Shown here one piece after another: positions 1-7,956 of a stretch of 64,000 nt of DNA. This DNA is from Planctobacterium marinum (lineage in GTDB: Bacteria > Pseudomonadota > Gammaproteobacteria > Enterobacterales > Alteromonadaceae): NCBI RefSeq assembly GCF_020687805.1, contig NZ_JAJEWQ010000004.1, positions 459,045-523,044 on the forward strand, given 5' to 3'. The notes under the pieces were generated by a model. It saw only the letters and a program-made list of their open reading frames with translations, was not told the DNA's origin and did no database searches. Every line of letters starts with the position of its first letter. The stretch's first letter is position 1. The translations under genes and the position numbers were made by a program.

Positions 1-187
1 TTTGTCGCTTACCATCACGAACTCGTAAGCTGGTGGCTGTGGTAATTGAGTCCAAAGGGGCGGCAGAGACTAATTTTCCTTGCGCAGCGAGTTCTTCACT
101 TATCCTCATAGATTTTTGGAAGCAGGATTGCATTTCTTCTTCCGTCCAACAATTTTCGTCACTGTAAATCAATAACATATATTGCAT
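1..187 (-). CDS. YCII/DGPF-domain protein (partial, 3' end outside window)
   Basis: The reading frame starts at an ATG at 187-185 and runs off the left edge. The visible 62 residues begin MQYMLLIYSDE and contain a stretch ending in ...LRVRDGK, the pattern of small YCII-related (DGPF) proteins. These are ferredoxin-fold proteins of unclear biochemical role that are habitually encoded beside ECF42 sigma factors. It lies 10 bp downstream of the next YCII gene on the same strand, so the two are probably cotranscribed. A GGAGT-type ribosome site precedes the start. The C-terminal part cannot be judged. Confidence 0.75.
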   Translation of the reverse strand, partial: MQYMLLIYSDENCWTEEEMQSCFQKSMRISEELAAQGKLVSAAPLDSITTATSLRVRDGKRQ

Positions 188-197
188 TTTGTACTCC

Positions 198-1070
198 TTA
201 ATTATCTGCGGTATCGGGCGCTTCACCCGGTAACATTACCATCCAGGCGACGCCAAATTGGTCAGTAACTTGGCCATAAAGTGGTGACCAAAAGGTTTCT
301 GTTAAAGGCATATTGATTTGGCCATTTTTTGCCAGCGCATTAAAGACTCTATGAGCTTCGTCTGGATCATTTAGGGTTAACGCCAGACTAAAACCACTTA
401 TCTCGGTGCCATCACCACAGCCGTCCGAGGCGAATAATTTGATGTTAGCGATATTAAATTCGCAGTGCATGACTTTATCTTCAAAGCCTGGCGTTAATGC
501 ATCTTCTGGCAGCGGTTCGGGGCTGTCACTAAAGCGCATTAACATACTAATACTGGCACCTAAGTGCTCCTGGTAATAGTTGAGCGCTTCTTCGCAGCGA
601 CCAGAAAAAAACAGATAACTGTTCATAGTGGCTTGTTGCATACTGTTTTGCATCGTGACAGTGTCGCGCAGGCATTGTTCTTTTTCGGCAATTTCGCCAG
701 TAGTATCCCAGTCGGCATAATCTTCCATGGAATAGAAAGGACGAATTTCTATATCCGAATCTTCTAACATGGGGTTAGGGCACTTTTTCACCCACTCGAT
801 GGCTTGTTCGATGGAATCGACATTCCATATCCAATAACCAGCTATCAGTTCATTAGTTTCAATAAAAGGCCCCTGGACTACTTCACGTTTGTTACCACTA
901 AAGCGCACTCTAAAGCCTTGATTACTGGGTTTTAAACCGTCACCGGATTCCATGATCCCCGCTTTTACCAGCGTTTCGTTGAACTCACCCATGGCATTCA
1001 TGAGTTCTTGAGTAGGCGGAACCCCTGCTTCTGAGCTATCCGTTGCTTTGACTATTACCATGACTTTCAT
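198..1070 (-). CDS. YCII-domain / VOC (PhnB-like) fusion protein
   Basis: The 290-residue protein has two parts. Residues 1 to about 115 form a YCII/DGPF domain (MKVMVIVKATDSSEAG at the start, then a GPF motif and a YWIW segment). Residues from about 145 onward (MNSYLFFSGRCEEAL...) look like a PhnB-like vicinal-oxygen-chelate domain, which usually dimerises and may bind a metal or small ligand. YCII and PhnB-like proteins are each common neighbours of ECF sigma factors of this type, but here they are fused in one chain. It sits between another YCII gene and the sigma factor gene, all on the minus strand. The substrate is unknown. The second domain starts with its own Met, so an ancestral gene fusion is plausible. 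Confidence 0.75.
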   Translation of the reverse strand: MKVMVIVKATDSSEAGVPPTQELMNAMGEFNETLVKAGIMESGDGLKPSNQGFRVRFSGNKREVVQGPFIETNELIAGYWIWNVDSIEQAIEWVKKCPNPMLEDSDIEIRPFYSMEDYADWDTTGEIAEKEQCLRDTVTMQNSMQQATMNSYLFFSGRCEEALNYYQEHLGASISMLMRFSDSPEPLPEDALTPGFEDKVMHCEFNIANIKLFASDGCGDGTEISGFSLALTLNDPDEAHRVFNALAKNGQINMPLTETFWSPLYGQVTDQFGVAWMVMLPGEAPDTADN

Positions 1071-1178
1071 AAATTTTTCCTGTTGTAGTTAATGATTGTG
1101 TTTGTATTGATTAATCGAATGAACCAAAAGCTAATCGACAAGAAATGAAAATATTTTTAAAAAAATTATAAACGTGAA

Positions 1179-2426
1179 TTACTGGCTTTTTAGTTGCGCT
1201 AATTTTTGTACTAAAAAACGTTTTTCCGGGGCTTGTTTGACTAGCACTAATGCTTGCTCAAAGGCTGCAATGGCAGAAGAGATTTGACCTGAGCGGACAA
1301 GTAATTCGCCACGAGTCGAATGGAGTTTGTGATAGTCTTGCAATGCTCCACTGGCTAGTATGCTATCTATTATTTTGAGCCCGGCTTCTTCACCATCACG
1401 CATAGCAATCGCCACAGCTCGATTAAGCTCAACGACGGGAGATGGTTCTACTTGGAGTAAAAGGGAATACAGCCTAATGACCTGGTTCCAGTCTGTGATA
1501 CCCGTTGATTTAGCGTATTCCGCGGCAATAGCGGCTTGTAGTGTGTAGCTGCCAACCTGACCGTTGGTAAATGCTTGCTGGACTAGGGCCATGCCTTCAT
1601 CAATATAGGTTTGCAGCCATAGGCTTCGATCCTGGTCTTCTAACAAGATAATATTACCGTCGGCATCGGTACGGGCATACCGTCTGGATTCATGCAGCAA
1701 CATTAAGGCTAACAGCCCCATAACTTCTGAGTCGGGCAATAACGATAAAACTAAGCGGGCAAGGCGAATAGCTTCATTAGACAGGTCGACACGTAACAGC
1801 GAGTCGCCATTTGACGCTGCATAGCCTTCGTTAAAGACTAAATAGATCACCAATAAAACCCCTTCGAGTCGCTCTGGCAATTCAGTAATCTCCGGAATAA
1901 CAAAAGGTATTTTCGCTTTCTGAATTTTATTTTTCCCTCTGACAATACGTTGTGCCATTGTAGAAGGCGATACCAGGTATGCGCTGGCAATTTCTTCTGT
2001 AGATAAGCCGCACACTTCACGTAAGGTCAAAGGGATTTGAATTTTCGGATCTATAGCCGGATGACAACATGTAAAGATCATACGCAATTGATCGTCTTCA
2101 ATCTCTTGTGTGCTGACTTCGTGATTGTATTCTTCAAGCTCGTTGATTAATCGTTGCACGTCAGCTTCTAGTTCACTAAAACGTTTGTTGCGTCTGAAGG
2201 TATCTATGGCTTTAAAACGAGCAGTTGAGATTAACCAGGGGGTAGGGTTGGCCGGTATTCCCTTATTACCCCAAGAATCGAGGGCGACTGAAAACGCTTC
2301 GTGCATGGCTTCTTCGGCTAGCTCAAAATCACCGAGCAAGCGCACTAACGTGGCAAGTACTTTACCAGATTGCTCTTTGTATAGCTGAGATAGCTGCTGA
2401 TTAATTGCGGTATTTACTGGCTTCAA
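1179..2426 (-). CDS. ECF42-type RNA polymerase sigma factor with C-terminal extension
   Basis: This 415-residue protein carries sigma region 2 near residues 15-80 (LARLLGDFELAEEA, AFSVALDSWG, TPWLISTARFKAID) and sigma region 4 near 120-170 (IFTCCHPAID, LREVCGLSTEEIA, STMAQRIVRGK). A long C-terminal extension of TPR-like helices follows (for example VELNRAVAIAM, FEQALVLV). This architecture is that of the ECF42 group (DUF6596-containing), whose genes conservedly adjoin DGPF/YCII proteins, as seen here with two downstream. No anti-sigma factor is encoded nearby, which is usual for this group; the C-terminal part is thought to modulate activity. The natural signal is unknown. Confidence 0.85.
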   Translation of the reverse strand: MKPVNTAINQQLSQLYKEQSGKVLATLVRLLGDFELAEEAMHEAFSVALDSWGNKGIPANPTPWLISTARFKAIDTFRRNKRFSELEADVQRLINELEEYNHEVSTQEIEDDQLRMIFTCCHPAIDPKIQIPLTLREVCGLSTEEIASAYLVSPSTMAQRIVRGKNKIQKAKIPFVIPEITELPERLEGVLLVIYLVFNEGYAASNGDSLLRVDLSNEAIRLARLVLSLLPDSEVMGLLALMLLHESRRYARTDADGNIILLEDQDRSLWLQTYIDEGMALVQQAFTNGQVGSYTLQAAIAAEYAKSTGITDWNQVIRLYSLLLQVEPSPVVELNRAVAIAMRDGEEAGLKIIDSILASGALQDYHKLHSTRGELLVRSGQISSAIAAFEQALVLVKQAPEKRFLVQKLAQLKSQ

Positions 2427-2531
2427 TTTTGAGTGACAACTAAAAGGCCTGAGCTTATTTGAGCAACTATCTACCCAACAATCAAGCAGTTGGTAAGCAG
2501 TAATATTGGGTTGGGGCGTAATACCAAGGTT

Positions 2532-2580
2532 CGGTTCTTTAGTCCGGCACCTTAAAAATTACCAAGGCCCAGATACAACA
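2532..2580. repeat. Island-end flank, copy related to 10301-10344
   Basis: The stretch beginning CGGTTCTTTAG and ending GGCCCAGATACAACA is repeated with small changes at 10301-10344. In both places it precedes a truncated tRNA-Leu 3' end. I infer that it is either the original DNA downstream of the tRNA or the right-end arm of an integrated element. The surrounding 2427-2954 gap holds only this, the palindromes and the tRNA remnant; I see no credible gene in it. Confidence 0.6.
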
Positions 2581-2603
2581 CTATTTTGTCTGGGACAAAA
2601 TAG
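2581..2603. repeat. Short perfect inverted repeat (9-bp arms)
   Basis: CTATTTTGT and ACAAAATAG flank a CTGGG loop. It interrupts the flank that is continuous (...ACAACAAAACCC...) at 10341-10350, so it is part of a small insertion. A second small hairpin, CTTGC-GAA-GCAAG, follows at 2619-2631. Compare 2749-2769, which has the same loop design. Confidence 0.6.
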
Positions 2604-2729
2604 GACCGCTTTAGCTGGCTTGCGAAGCAAGTGAGTATCAAGGACGATACGAACAAAACCCGCGCTTTTTTAATTTCCAGGCACAAATAAAACGACATAG
2701 CGTCGGTCTAATATGCTCTTGTAAAGAGA

Positions 2730-2857
2730 TGGCACCAGAGGCCGGAGCACGATTGTCTGGAACAATCGTCAACATGCATAGCATGGTCCGAAGGGTGAAA
2801 TAGCTGGATGTATTTGATACCTGAACCGGCACAGTATTGCTACCGGCGGATTTTGAA
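2730..2857 (-). repeat. tRNA-Leu(CAA) 3' remnant, interrupted (att scar D)
   Basis: Positions 2730-2746 match the 3' end of the tRNA-Leu at 37572-37658, and about 2819-2857 continue the match through the anticodon loop (...GGCGGATTTTGAA). About 72 bp of unrelated sequence, starting with a hairpin, splits the copy. After 2857 the tRNA similarity stops abruptly. An ACTTTGCAAATTCTTTGC motif follows at 2913-2930, 55 bp after the break, just as at the other two scars. I interpret this as the displaced 3' tRNA end left by a site-specific integration. Confidence 0.7.
2749..2769. repeat. Short perfect inverted repeat inside the tRNA remnant
   Basis: ACGATTGT and ACAATCGT surround a CTGGA loop. The layout nnTTGT-CTGGR-ACAAnn matches the repeat at 2581-2603, which suggests that both belong to one small palindromic element family. 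Confidence 0.5.
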
Positions 2858-2912
2858 AAACTTGTGTCTTTGTTAGTTTAATTAAATCAACAGGTTATAA
2901 ATGCGAAAAGAG

Positions 2913-2930
2913 ACTTTGCAAATTCTTTGC
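2913..2930. promoter_or_regulatory. Putative integrase arm-type site (scar D)
   Basis: ACTTTGCAAATTCTTTGC contains two CTTTGC half-motifs 11 bp apart in direct orientation. Near-identical motifs occur at 7265-7282, 10483-10500 and 37689-37705, always beside tRNA-Leu sequence. I infer an arm-binding site for the tyrosine integrase that made the insertions. Confidence 0.5.
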
Positions 2931-2954
2931 ACATCTAAAATTCCATTTTCCGCT

Positions 2955-3644
2955 TTACTGCTCTGCATGATGATGACTAACAGACTCATGTGCCAACGCA
3001 TTTGTCCTTAATTTAATAATCCAATAAATCATTGTACCGAGCACAAAAACCACGGGTGCCAGTAAATATCCAATGTTCTGTAATACCTCAGGAAGATGTC
3101 GTGCCTGGCCTAGGAAAAAAGCGGCAGTGGACATTAATAAAGGGAAAAACATACGCCAAAAATGTCTGACTAATCGACTCTTTCCATTTAGTCCACCACG
3201 CTTCAAATAGCCAGCATCACCAATACAACAAAAGAGCATGACGCTGCCGAAAACCAGATAAGCTTGAATACCAAATCCGCCCAACTGCCCTCCTTCTACC
3301 TCACTTGCCTGATAGGCAAACCAAGCAAACCCCGACGTTATCAGAAGAACAAAAGCGAATAGTATTTTATCCCAAACATTGGTGTTTCCTGGAGGTTGCC
3401 ACATGAGATTTAGGGCGGACAACACGAAGTAACAAAGTACCAATCCATTCAGAATTGATAGAGGTACTTCTCTCGAAACTGCGATGAATGTACCGGTCAA
3501 ACCAAGTGCAAGCATTGCGATCACATAGCTCCTGCCTAGGTATTTGTGAGCGGTTCCTCCTTTCTTAATTACAATCACTGAATACCCAGCTAAAAGAGCT
3601 ACGGCCCCCGAAAATATATGAAATATGAGTAGCGAGGAAAACAT
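2955..3644 (-). CDS. DUF2306-like multi-pass membrane protein
   Basis: The 229-residue protein has about seven hydrophobic helices. It opens with LLIFHIFSGAVALLAG followed by KGGTAHKYLGRSYV, the pattern of DUF2306-type membrane proteins (His residues in helix 1 and the following loop). Function is unknown; heme or quinone contact has been suggested for relatives but nothing here proves it. It ends in a His-rich tail (HESVSHHHAEQ). It is 18 bp downstream of the next membrane gene, so the two form an operon divergent from the two-component system at 4522. Confidence 0.6.
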   Translation of the reverse strand: MFSSLLIFHIFSGAVALLAGYSVIVIKKGGTAHKYLGRSYVIAMLALGLTGTFIAVSREVPLSILNGLVLCYFVLSALNLMWQPPGNTNVWDKILFAFVLLITSGFAWFAYQASEVEGGQLGGFGIQAYLVFGSVMLFCCIGDAGYLKRGGLNGKSRLVRHFWRMFFPLLMSTAAFFLGQARHLPEVLQNIGYLLAPVVFVLGTMIYWIIKLRTNALAHESVSHHHAEQ

Positions 3645-3662
3645 AAATTGAGACCTTTCGTC

Positions 3663-4373
3663 CTAGCTAAATTGTTCGGTATTGTTTGTGCTACTTACTT
3701 GAATACTTCGAAATCCGAAAAGGATTAAGTAAATAGGAACAATAAGCTGAGTAAGAGCAAGGGGAGCCTGAATAATATTGGGAATCGATAATGCAAAGAA
3801 AGTGTGGCTTACCGCAATAAGCTGCAACACTACTGCCATCAAAGCAAAGCCGGCCAGAAGAGATGGAAGCATTTTGGCTCTCAGCATCAAGCCATAGAAA
3901 AAAATCAAACTGAAGCTAGAGATAAATATGGAAATGAAGTGCGCTTCATTTCGCCCCGTGGCAAGCATTTCTTTTAAGGGCGTTAACGTCGGATCATTTG
4001 ATGCGTCATTGATAAAATCGGTAGATGTTAAGAAGGTTACATATTCTGCGAGCCTGGCGTACTCAACGGCACAAAGTGTAATCCCAGCGGTAGCAAAAAC
4101 AATGATAGGGACAAATATCTCAGTATGTTCAATCACCCTCTCTTTTGGCAGCAGCAGAGCGAAAATCAAATTAATTGAGCTTATAAGTAAAGCTACTAAC
4201 GTCGCACAACCCAAAATGAAATTTAGTTCTTCAGAAGTAGCTGAACCGTCAAAACGCAATATTGGTTTAAGAAAGTGAAAGTTCAAAATCAGGCCCATGG
4301 CCATTTGAATCAGCATTAGGCTGGCTAATATTTTTGCTGCGCGATTATCTGAAAAGTAGTTTGTAGTTGACAT
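3663..4373 (-). CDS. Multi-pass membrane protein, DUF4386-like
   Basis: The chosen ATG at 4373 (MSTTNYFSDNRAAKI) has a GGAG six bases upstream; a TTG four codons earlier is also open but less likely. The 236-residue product has about six transmembrane helices (ILASLMLIQMAMGLIL, LGCATLVALLISSINLIFALL, and others) and resembles DUF4386 proteins of unknown function. It is the first gene of a two-gene operon and lies divergent from a response regulator, with about 150 bp between the starts. That layout suggests, without proving, that the regulator controls these membrane proteins. Confidence 0.5.
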   Translation of the reverse strand: MSTTNYFSDNRAAKILASLMLIQMAMGLILNFHFLKPILRFDGSATSEELNFILGCATLVALLISSINLIFALLLPKERVIEHTEIFVPIIVFATAGITLCAVEYARLAEYVTFLTSTDFINDASNDPTLTPLKEMLATGRNEAHFISIFISSFSLIFFYGLMLRAKMLPSLLAGFALMAVVLQLIAVSHTFFALSIPNIIQAPLALTQLIVPIYLILFGFRSIQVSSTNNTEQFS

Positions 4374-4521
4374 AGAAAGCTCCAATCAATTAATTTCAAA
4401 TCGATCATACTTTCTTCTCCTACCTTGTTGGGTAACATAGTGTAACAATCAGCTGTAATGGTTTGTTTTTACTTTTTTGATGATGGAGTATTACATCAAG
4501 CAAATGTATTAATCGTTTTGT

Positions 4522-5220
4522 ATGACTAAGATATTTATGATTGATGACGACGAAGAACTTACAGCCAACTTACGCGTGTTCTTCAAAAATCATCATTTCG
4601 AACTTTGTTTTGCCAATGATCCTCTTGAAGGTCTTGCGAAGTTAGAAAAGGAGGAGCCTCGACTCCTGCTGCTGGACGTCATGATGCCAAAAGTAGATGG
4701 CTTTTCTTTATGCAAACAAATCAGAGAAAAATACTCTTTGCCCATCATTATGCTTACTGCAAGAGGTAGGTTGGAAGACAAAGTCCACGGCTTTGAAATA
4801 GGAGTAGACGACTATTTACCAAAGCCATTTGAGCCCCTGGAATTATTAGCGAGAGTTCAGGCCTTACTGCGCCGAACCGAGAGTGAAGAAAAGGCAGAAT
4901 CTAATGTAAATGAACACATTCAGTTTTCTGGCTTGGACATTTATCCAGCACAGCAGTTGGTGAAAGTAGATGGTGCCGAGATATCACTTTCTGGAATGGA
5001 ATTTCTTTTGCTTCATACTCTGGCAACAAATCCAGGAAAAGTATTTAATCGAGAACAAATTACGGGCGCTCTCAAAGGTGTGGAGGTAGATCTTTTCGGA
5101 CGTGCCGTCGACATCCTACTTAGTCGACTCAGGCAGAAGCTAGAAGACTCCGCATCATCCCCTAGATTTATTAAGACCATCAGGGGTATTGGATACACCT
5201 TTATCGCGACTCCCATATGA
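4522..5220 (+). CDS. OmpR-family response regulator
   Basis: The 232-residue protein has a receiver domain (acidic pair IDDDEE near residue 8-10, phosphoacceptor in LLLLDVMMPK near 55, and Lys in LPKPFEP near 104) and a winged-helix DNA-binding domain (VDLFGRAVDILLSRLR, IRGIGYTF). It resembles CpxR/RstA-type regulators. The stop overlaps the start of the kinase gene by 4 bp, so the two are translationally coupled. It lies on island 1 between tRNA-Leu scars, hence probably acquired. Its likely target is the divergent membrane-protein operon. Confidence 0.9.
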   Translation: MTKIFMIDDDEELTANLRVFFKNHHFELCFANDPLEGLAKLEKEEPRLLLLDVMMPKVDGFSLCKQIREKYSLPIIMLTARGRLEDKVHGFEIGVDDYLPKPFEPLELLARVQALLRRTESEEKAESNVNEHIQFSGLDIYPAQQLVKVDGAEISLSGMEFLLLHTLATNPGKVFNREQITGALKGVEVDLFGRAVDILLSRLRQKLEDSASSPRFIKTIRGIGYTFIATPI

Positions 5221-6512
5221 CCCTACCCAACCTAAACCTGTACACCAGATTTTTCTTACTATTCACTTTCACAACTATTTTGTTGGTCATGTTAGTGGTG
5301 CTTGGTTGTTTTGCTTTATCTGAAGAAGAGGCACAAAAAATTGTTGAAGATCGCAATGAAACGCTGCATGAAATGATGGCAAAACTGGTCTCTGGTCCAA
5401 TTGATATCGAGTACCTCAAAATAGAAGCAAAAAGTAATCGCGTTGCCATACAAATACATCGCGGAAATGAGGTCTGGAAAACAGGCGAGTCTCTTCCGGA
5501 GCCATCTGAATTGATGGAAAACGCCATACCTCTGGGTAAATTGTTTTTTTCAAAAGTTGGCTCGAAATACTTCATATTTACATCATCAAACGAAACAACA
5601 ATTGCCGTAACTTCACAGATAGCGAATTTAATTATTTATCCCAACTGGCTGGTATTCTGGCCCTGGTTAGGAGTCCTGTGCGTGCTGGTGGTCAGCTACA
5701 AGATGTTGAATGCTCAATTGAGTCCAATAAAAAGTGCCATCGACAGTGCGACACACATCAGTCGCGGTAATCTCAAGTATCGTATTGTTCGTCATCCTCG
5801 AAATGATTTAGGTAAACTGACGCACGGCTTAAATAAAATGGCGGAAAATCTAGAGGAGCTTTTTGCTTCCAAGAATGAATTATTGCTCTCCGTAAGCCAC
5901 GAATTGAGATCACCTATGGCCAGAATGAAAGTGTTGCTTGCATTACTGAGCAAAGATGAGACTGTTTCAAAGCTCAATCGTGAAATTAATAAAATGGATG
6001 ACATTGTAGAGCAATTACTTGAGAGTGAACGCCTGCGAGACTCCCAAAAACTTCTAAATCTGGAAACCTACTTCTTTCCCAATGTTTTAATGGACATCAT
6101 TGGGAGCTTTGATAATGCCGAGAACATTAGTTTGGAAGGTTCAATCCCTGAAATAACCATAGATATTGACATTGGTCGTTTTAAGTTTTTGATCCGGAAT
6201 TTGATTGAAAATGCGCTCAAACATTCAGACACTGCAAGTCCGGTATTAATTAGGTGTAGACGAGAACAGGCCAAACTTTTCATTGTCGTACGAGACTTTG
6301 GTTCCGGGATCGATGCCAACTTTTTGTCAAAGATCTTCGAGCCTTTTTCTCAGTCAGATGATATCAATAACAGAGGAAACCAAGGTATTGGTTTGGGGTT
6401 GTTCTTATGCAAGCGGATCGCACTGGCTCATAACGGAGCTCTAACGGTAAAAAGCGAATCAGGTAAAGGCAGTGAGTTCACCTTTTGGTTGCCAGTGACC
6501 AGCTTGGATTGA
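5217..6512 (+). CDS. Membrane sensor histidine kinase
   Basis: The 431-residue kinase has an N-terminal transmembrane helix (FFLLFTFTTILLVMLVVL), a short periplasmic domain, a second helix near 140-160, a HAMP-like linker, an H-box (SVSHELRSPMARM near 228) and a HATPase domain with N box (LIRNLIENALKHS), G1 (VRDFGSGID) and G2 (GIGLGLFLCKRIA). It partners the overlapping regulator at 4522-5220. The sensing domain is short and gives no clue about the ligand. Confidence 0.9.
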   Translation: MTLPNLNLYTRFFLLFTFTTILLVMLVVLGCFALSEEEAQKIVEDRNETLHEMMAKLVSGPIDIEYLKIEAKSNRVAIQIHRGNEVWKTGESLPEPSELMENAIPLGKLFFSKVGSKYFIFTSSNETTIAVTSQIANLIIYPNWLVFWPWLGVLCVLVVSYKMLNAQLSPIKSAIDSATHISRGNLKYRIVRHPRNDLGKLTHGLNKMAENLEELFASKNELLLSVSHELRSPMARMKVLLALLSKDETVSKLNREINKMDDIVEQLLESERLRDSQKLLNLETYFFPNVLMDIIGSFDNAENISLEGSIPEITIDIDIGRFKFLIRNLIENALKHSDTASPVLIRCRREQAKLFIVVRDFGSGIDANFLSKIFEPFSQSDDINNRGNQGIGLGLFLCKRIALAHNGALTVKSESGKGSEFTFWLPVTSLD

Positions 6513-6523
6513 AAAACAGGGAT

Positions 6524-7126
6524 ATGAACAGACTCAGGCAACCCTTGTGGGCTGCATGGCTCATGCCAGACGTAAGTTCATGGAAGCAAAACAGTCACAG
6601 GTAAAAGGGAAATCTGGCAAGGCTGATATGGCCCTTGAATCAGATACAACAGCTTTATGCCATTGAAAGACGCATCAAAGACAAAATCCCGGAGGAAAAG
6701 CAGTCAATACGGATGGAAAAGGCCGTGCCGCTGCTGAATAAATTCCGCACCTGGCTGTAGAAGTCATCATTGCAGCTGCCCCTCAAATCCAAAATGGGGG
6801 AAGCCGTAAGTTACAGCCTGAACCAGTGGGAGAAGCTTCTCCGTTACACTGAGGATGGCCGACTCAGCATTGACAACAACCGCGCAGAAAGAGCAATTAA
6901 ACCCTTCGTCATCGGGCGGAAAGACTGGTTGTTCAGCAACACCGCCAGTGGTGCCAGAGCCAGTGCTACACTCTACAGCATAATCGAAACTGCCAAAGCC
7001 AACGGTCTGGTACCGTTCGATTATCTGGATCTGCTATTTAAAGAGTTACCGAAAAGAAAATCAGGCAACGATCTGGCAGATCTCCTACCGTGGGAGATCT
7101 TACCAAACGAAACTAAACCCGTTTAG
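6524..7126 (+). pseudogene. IS66-family transposase (TnpC) C-terminal remnant
   Basis: Translated in pieces, the region gives GCMAHARRKFMEA, then IERRIKDKIPEEKQS, then LSIDNNRAERAIKPFVIGRKDW and LPKRKSG. These are hallmark segments of the C-terminal half of IS66 transposases, including the DNNRAERA region with the catalytic Glu. Frameshifts and a stop (near 6758) break the frame, and the N-terminal half is absent. The longest open part is 6770-7126. It cannot encode an active transposase. Confidence 0.85.
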
Positions 7127-7148
7127 GCGTAATTCACCGGACGCTTAC
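7127..7148 (+). mobile_element. IS66 right terminal inverted repeat
   Basis: Reading outward-in on the minus strand gives GTAAGCGTCCGGTGAATTAC, the usual form of IS66 ends (GTAAGCG...GG.GAA). It follows the transposase stop directly and ends 6 bp before the tRNA-Leu scar at 7155. The insertion therefore truncated whatever originally preceded that scar. Confidence 0.75.
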
Positions 7149-7154
7149 AAAGAA

Positions 7155-7209
7155 TGGTACCAGAGGCCGAACTTGAACCGGCACAGTATTGCTACCGGCG
7201 GATTTTGAA
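7155..7209 (-). repeat. tRNA-Leu(CAA) 3' remnant (att scar C)
   Basis: This copy covers the CCA end, T arm, variable arm and anticodon arm of tRNA-Leu up to ...GATTTTGAA, then diverges into AAGTTTGTG. It has GTATTGCTAC in the variable arm where the intact gene has GTGTTGCCAC. The same two differences occur in scar B, and scar D also carries GTATTGCTAC. It marks the boundary between islands 1 and 2. Confidence 0.8.
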
Positions 7210-7264
7210 AAGTTTGTGTCTATTTTAATTTATATAAATCAATAGTTTAAAAATCGAGAAAGAC

Positions 7265-7282
7265 ACTTTGCAATTTCTTTGC
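7265..7282. promoter_or_regulatory. Putative integrase arm-type site (scar C)
   Basis: ACTTTGCAATTTCTTTGC begins 55 bp after the tRNA match ends, the same distance as at scars D and B. See 2913-2930. Confidence 0.5.
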
Positions 7283-7415
7283 GTGGCCAGCAAAGTATTC
7301 AACTCGGTCTCTTAGTCAACAAGCTTAATAAAAGTGCGATGTTCACATCATAATTTTAAATTAGAAAAATTGTCATAATGTGCGCATAATATAAGCATAT
7401 AATGTGGAGGTGTTT

Positions 7416-7676
7416 ATGAATGTTACTCTTGGTTCAGAATTTGAAAAACGCATAAATGAGAAGGTTGCCTCTGGCCTTTATACATCTGCCAGCGAAGTAA
7501 TCAGAGATGGTTTGAGATTGCTTTTTGAAAAAGATGTATCAAAGCAACAACAACTAGAAATATTACGTGAAGAAGTTGGCAAAGGCTTTCAGCAGTTGTC
7601 TAACGGGCAAACTTCCGATAAGTCTGCACTGGATATTTTTGCTGATGTGAGCAAGGAACTCGATGGCAAGCTATAA
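7416..7676 (+). CDS. parD: ParD-type antitoxin
   Basis: Starting at the ATG at 7416, which has GGAGG seven bases upstream, the protein is 86 residues. The N-terminal half (MNVTLGSEFEKRINEKV, then YTSASEVIRDGLRLL) is a ribbon-helix-helix DNA-binding fold of the ParD family. The C-terminal half would wrap the toxin. The stop lies 14 bp inside the toxin gene. Such antitoxins bind their own promoter with the toxin and autorepress. The pair may stabilise island 2. Confidence 0.88.
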   Translation: MNVTLGSEFEKRINEKVASGLYTSASEVIRDGLRLLFEKDVSKQQQLEILREEVGKGFQQLSNGQTSDKSALDIFADVSKELDGKL

Positions 7677-7956
7677 ACTTTCTGAGTTTGCAGAAGAAGA
7701 CTTGCGACTCATCTCTGCAAGAACCATTGAAGATTGGGGTAGACCCCAGGCAGAAAAATATGTGTTGCTTCTTCATGAAGCAATGACAAAAATCGCCAAT
7801 ACTCCTTCTATTGGTAAAAACAGGCCTGAAATATTTCCTGAGGCGAAGAGTTTTCCTGCGCAAAAACATATTGTCTATTATTGGAAGTCTGATGTAGGGA
7901 TAGAAGTTGCGAGGATTTTGCACCAAAGAATGGACCCACTTTCAGCTTTCGAATGA
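7663..7956 (+). CDS. parE: ParE-type toxin
   Basis: The 97-residue protein has the RelE/ParE fold pattern: MASYKLSEFAEEDLRLI at the N-terminus, a central W-G-x-x-x-A-x-x-Y segment, IGKNRPEI, and a C-terminal HIVYYW followed by VARILHQRMDP. ParE members poison DNA gyrase. It overlaps parD by 14 bp and its last codon overlaps the start of the helicase gene at 7953 (ATGA), so all three genes are likely one operon. That coupling of a TA pair to a primase-helicase is worth noting. Confidence 0.88.
   Translation: MASYKLSEFAEEDLRLISARTIEDWGRPQAEKYVLLLHEAMTKIANTPSIGKNRPEIFPEAKSFPAQKHIVYYWKSDVGIEVARILHQRMDPLSAFE

Noticed and set aside
2638..2832. 64-codon frame over the leftmost tRNA scar
   Set aside because: It is made of the tRNA remnant and palindromes; the translation has no protein-like pattern.
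7663..7956. RelE-type mRNA-cutting toxin
   Set aside because: The sequence follows the ParE pattern and its partner is ParD-like; catalytic RelE residues are not evident.
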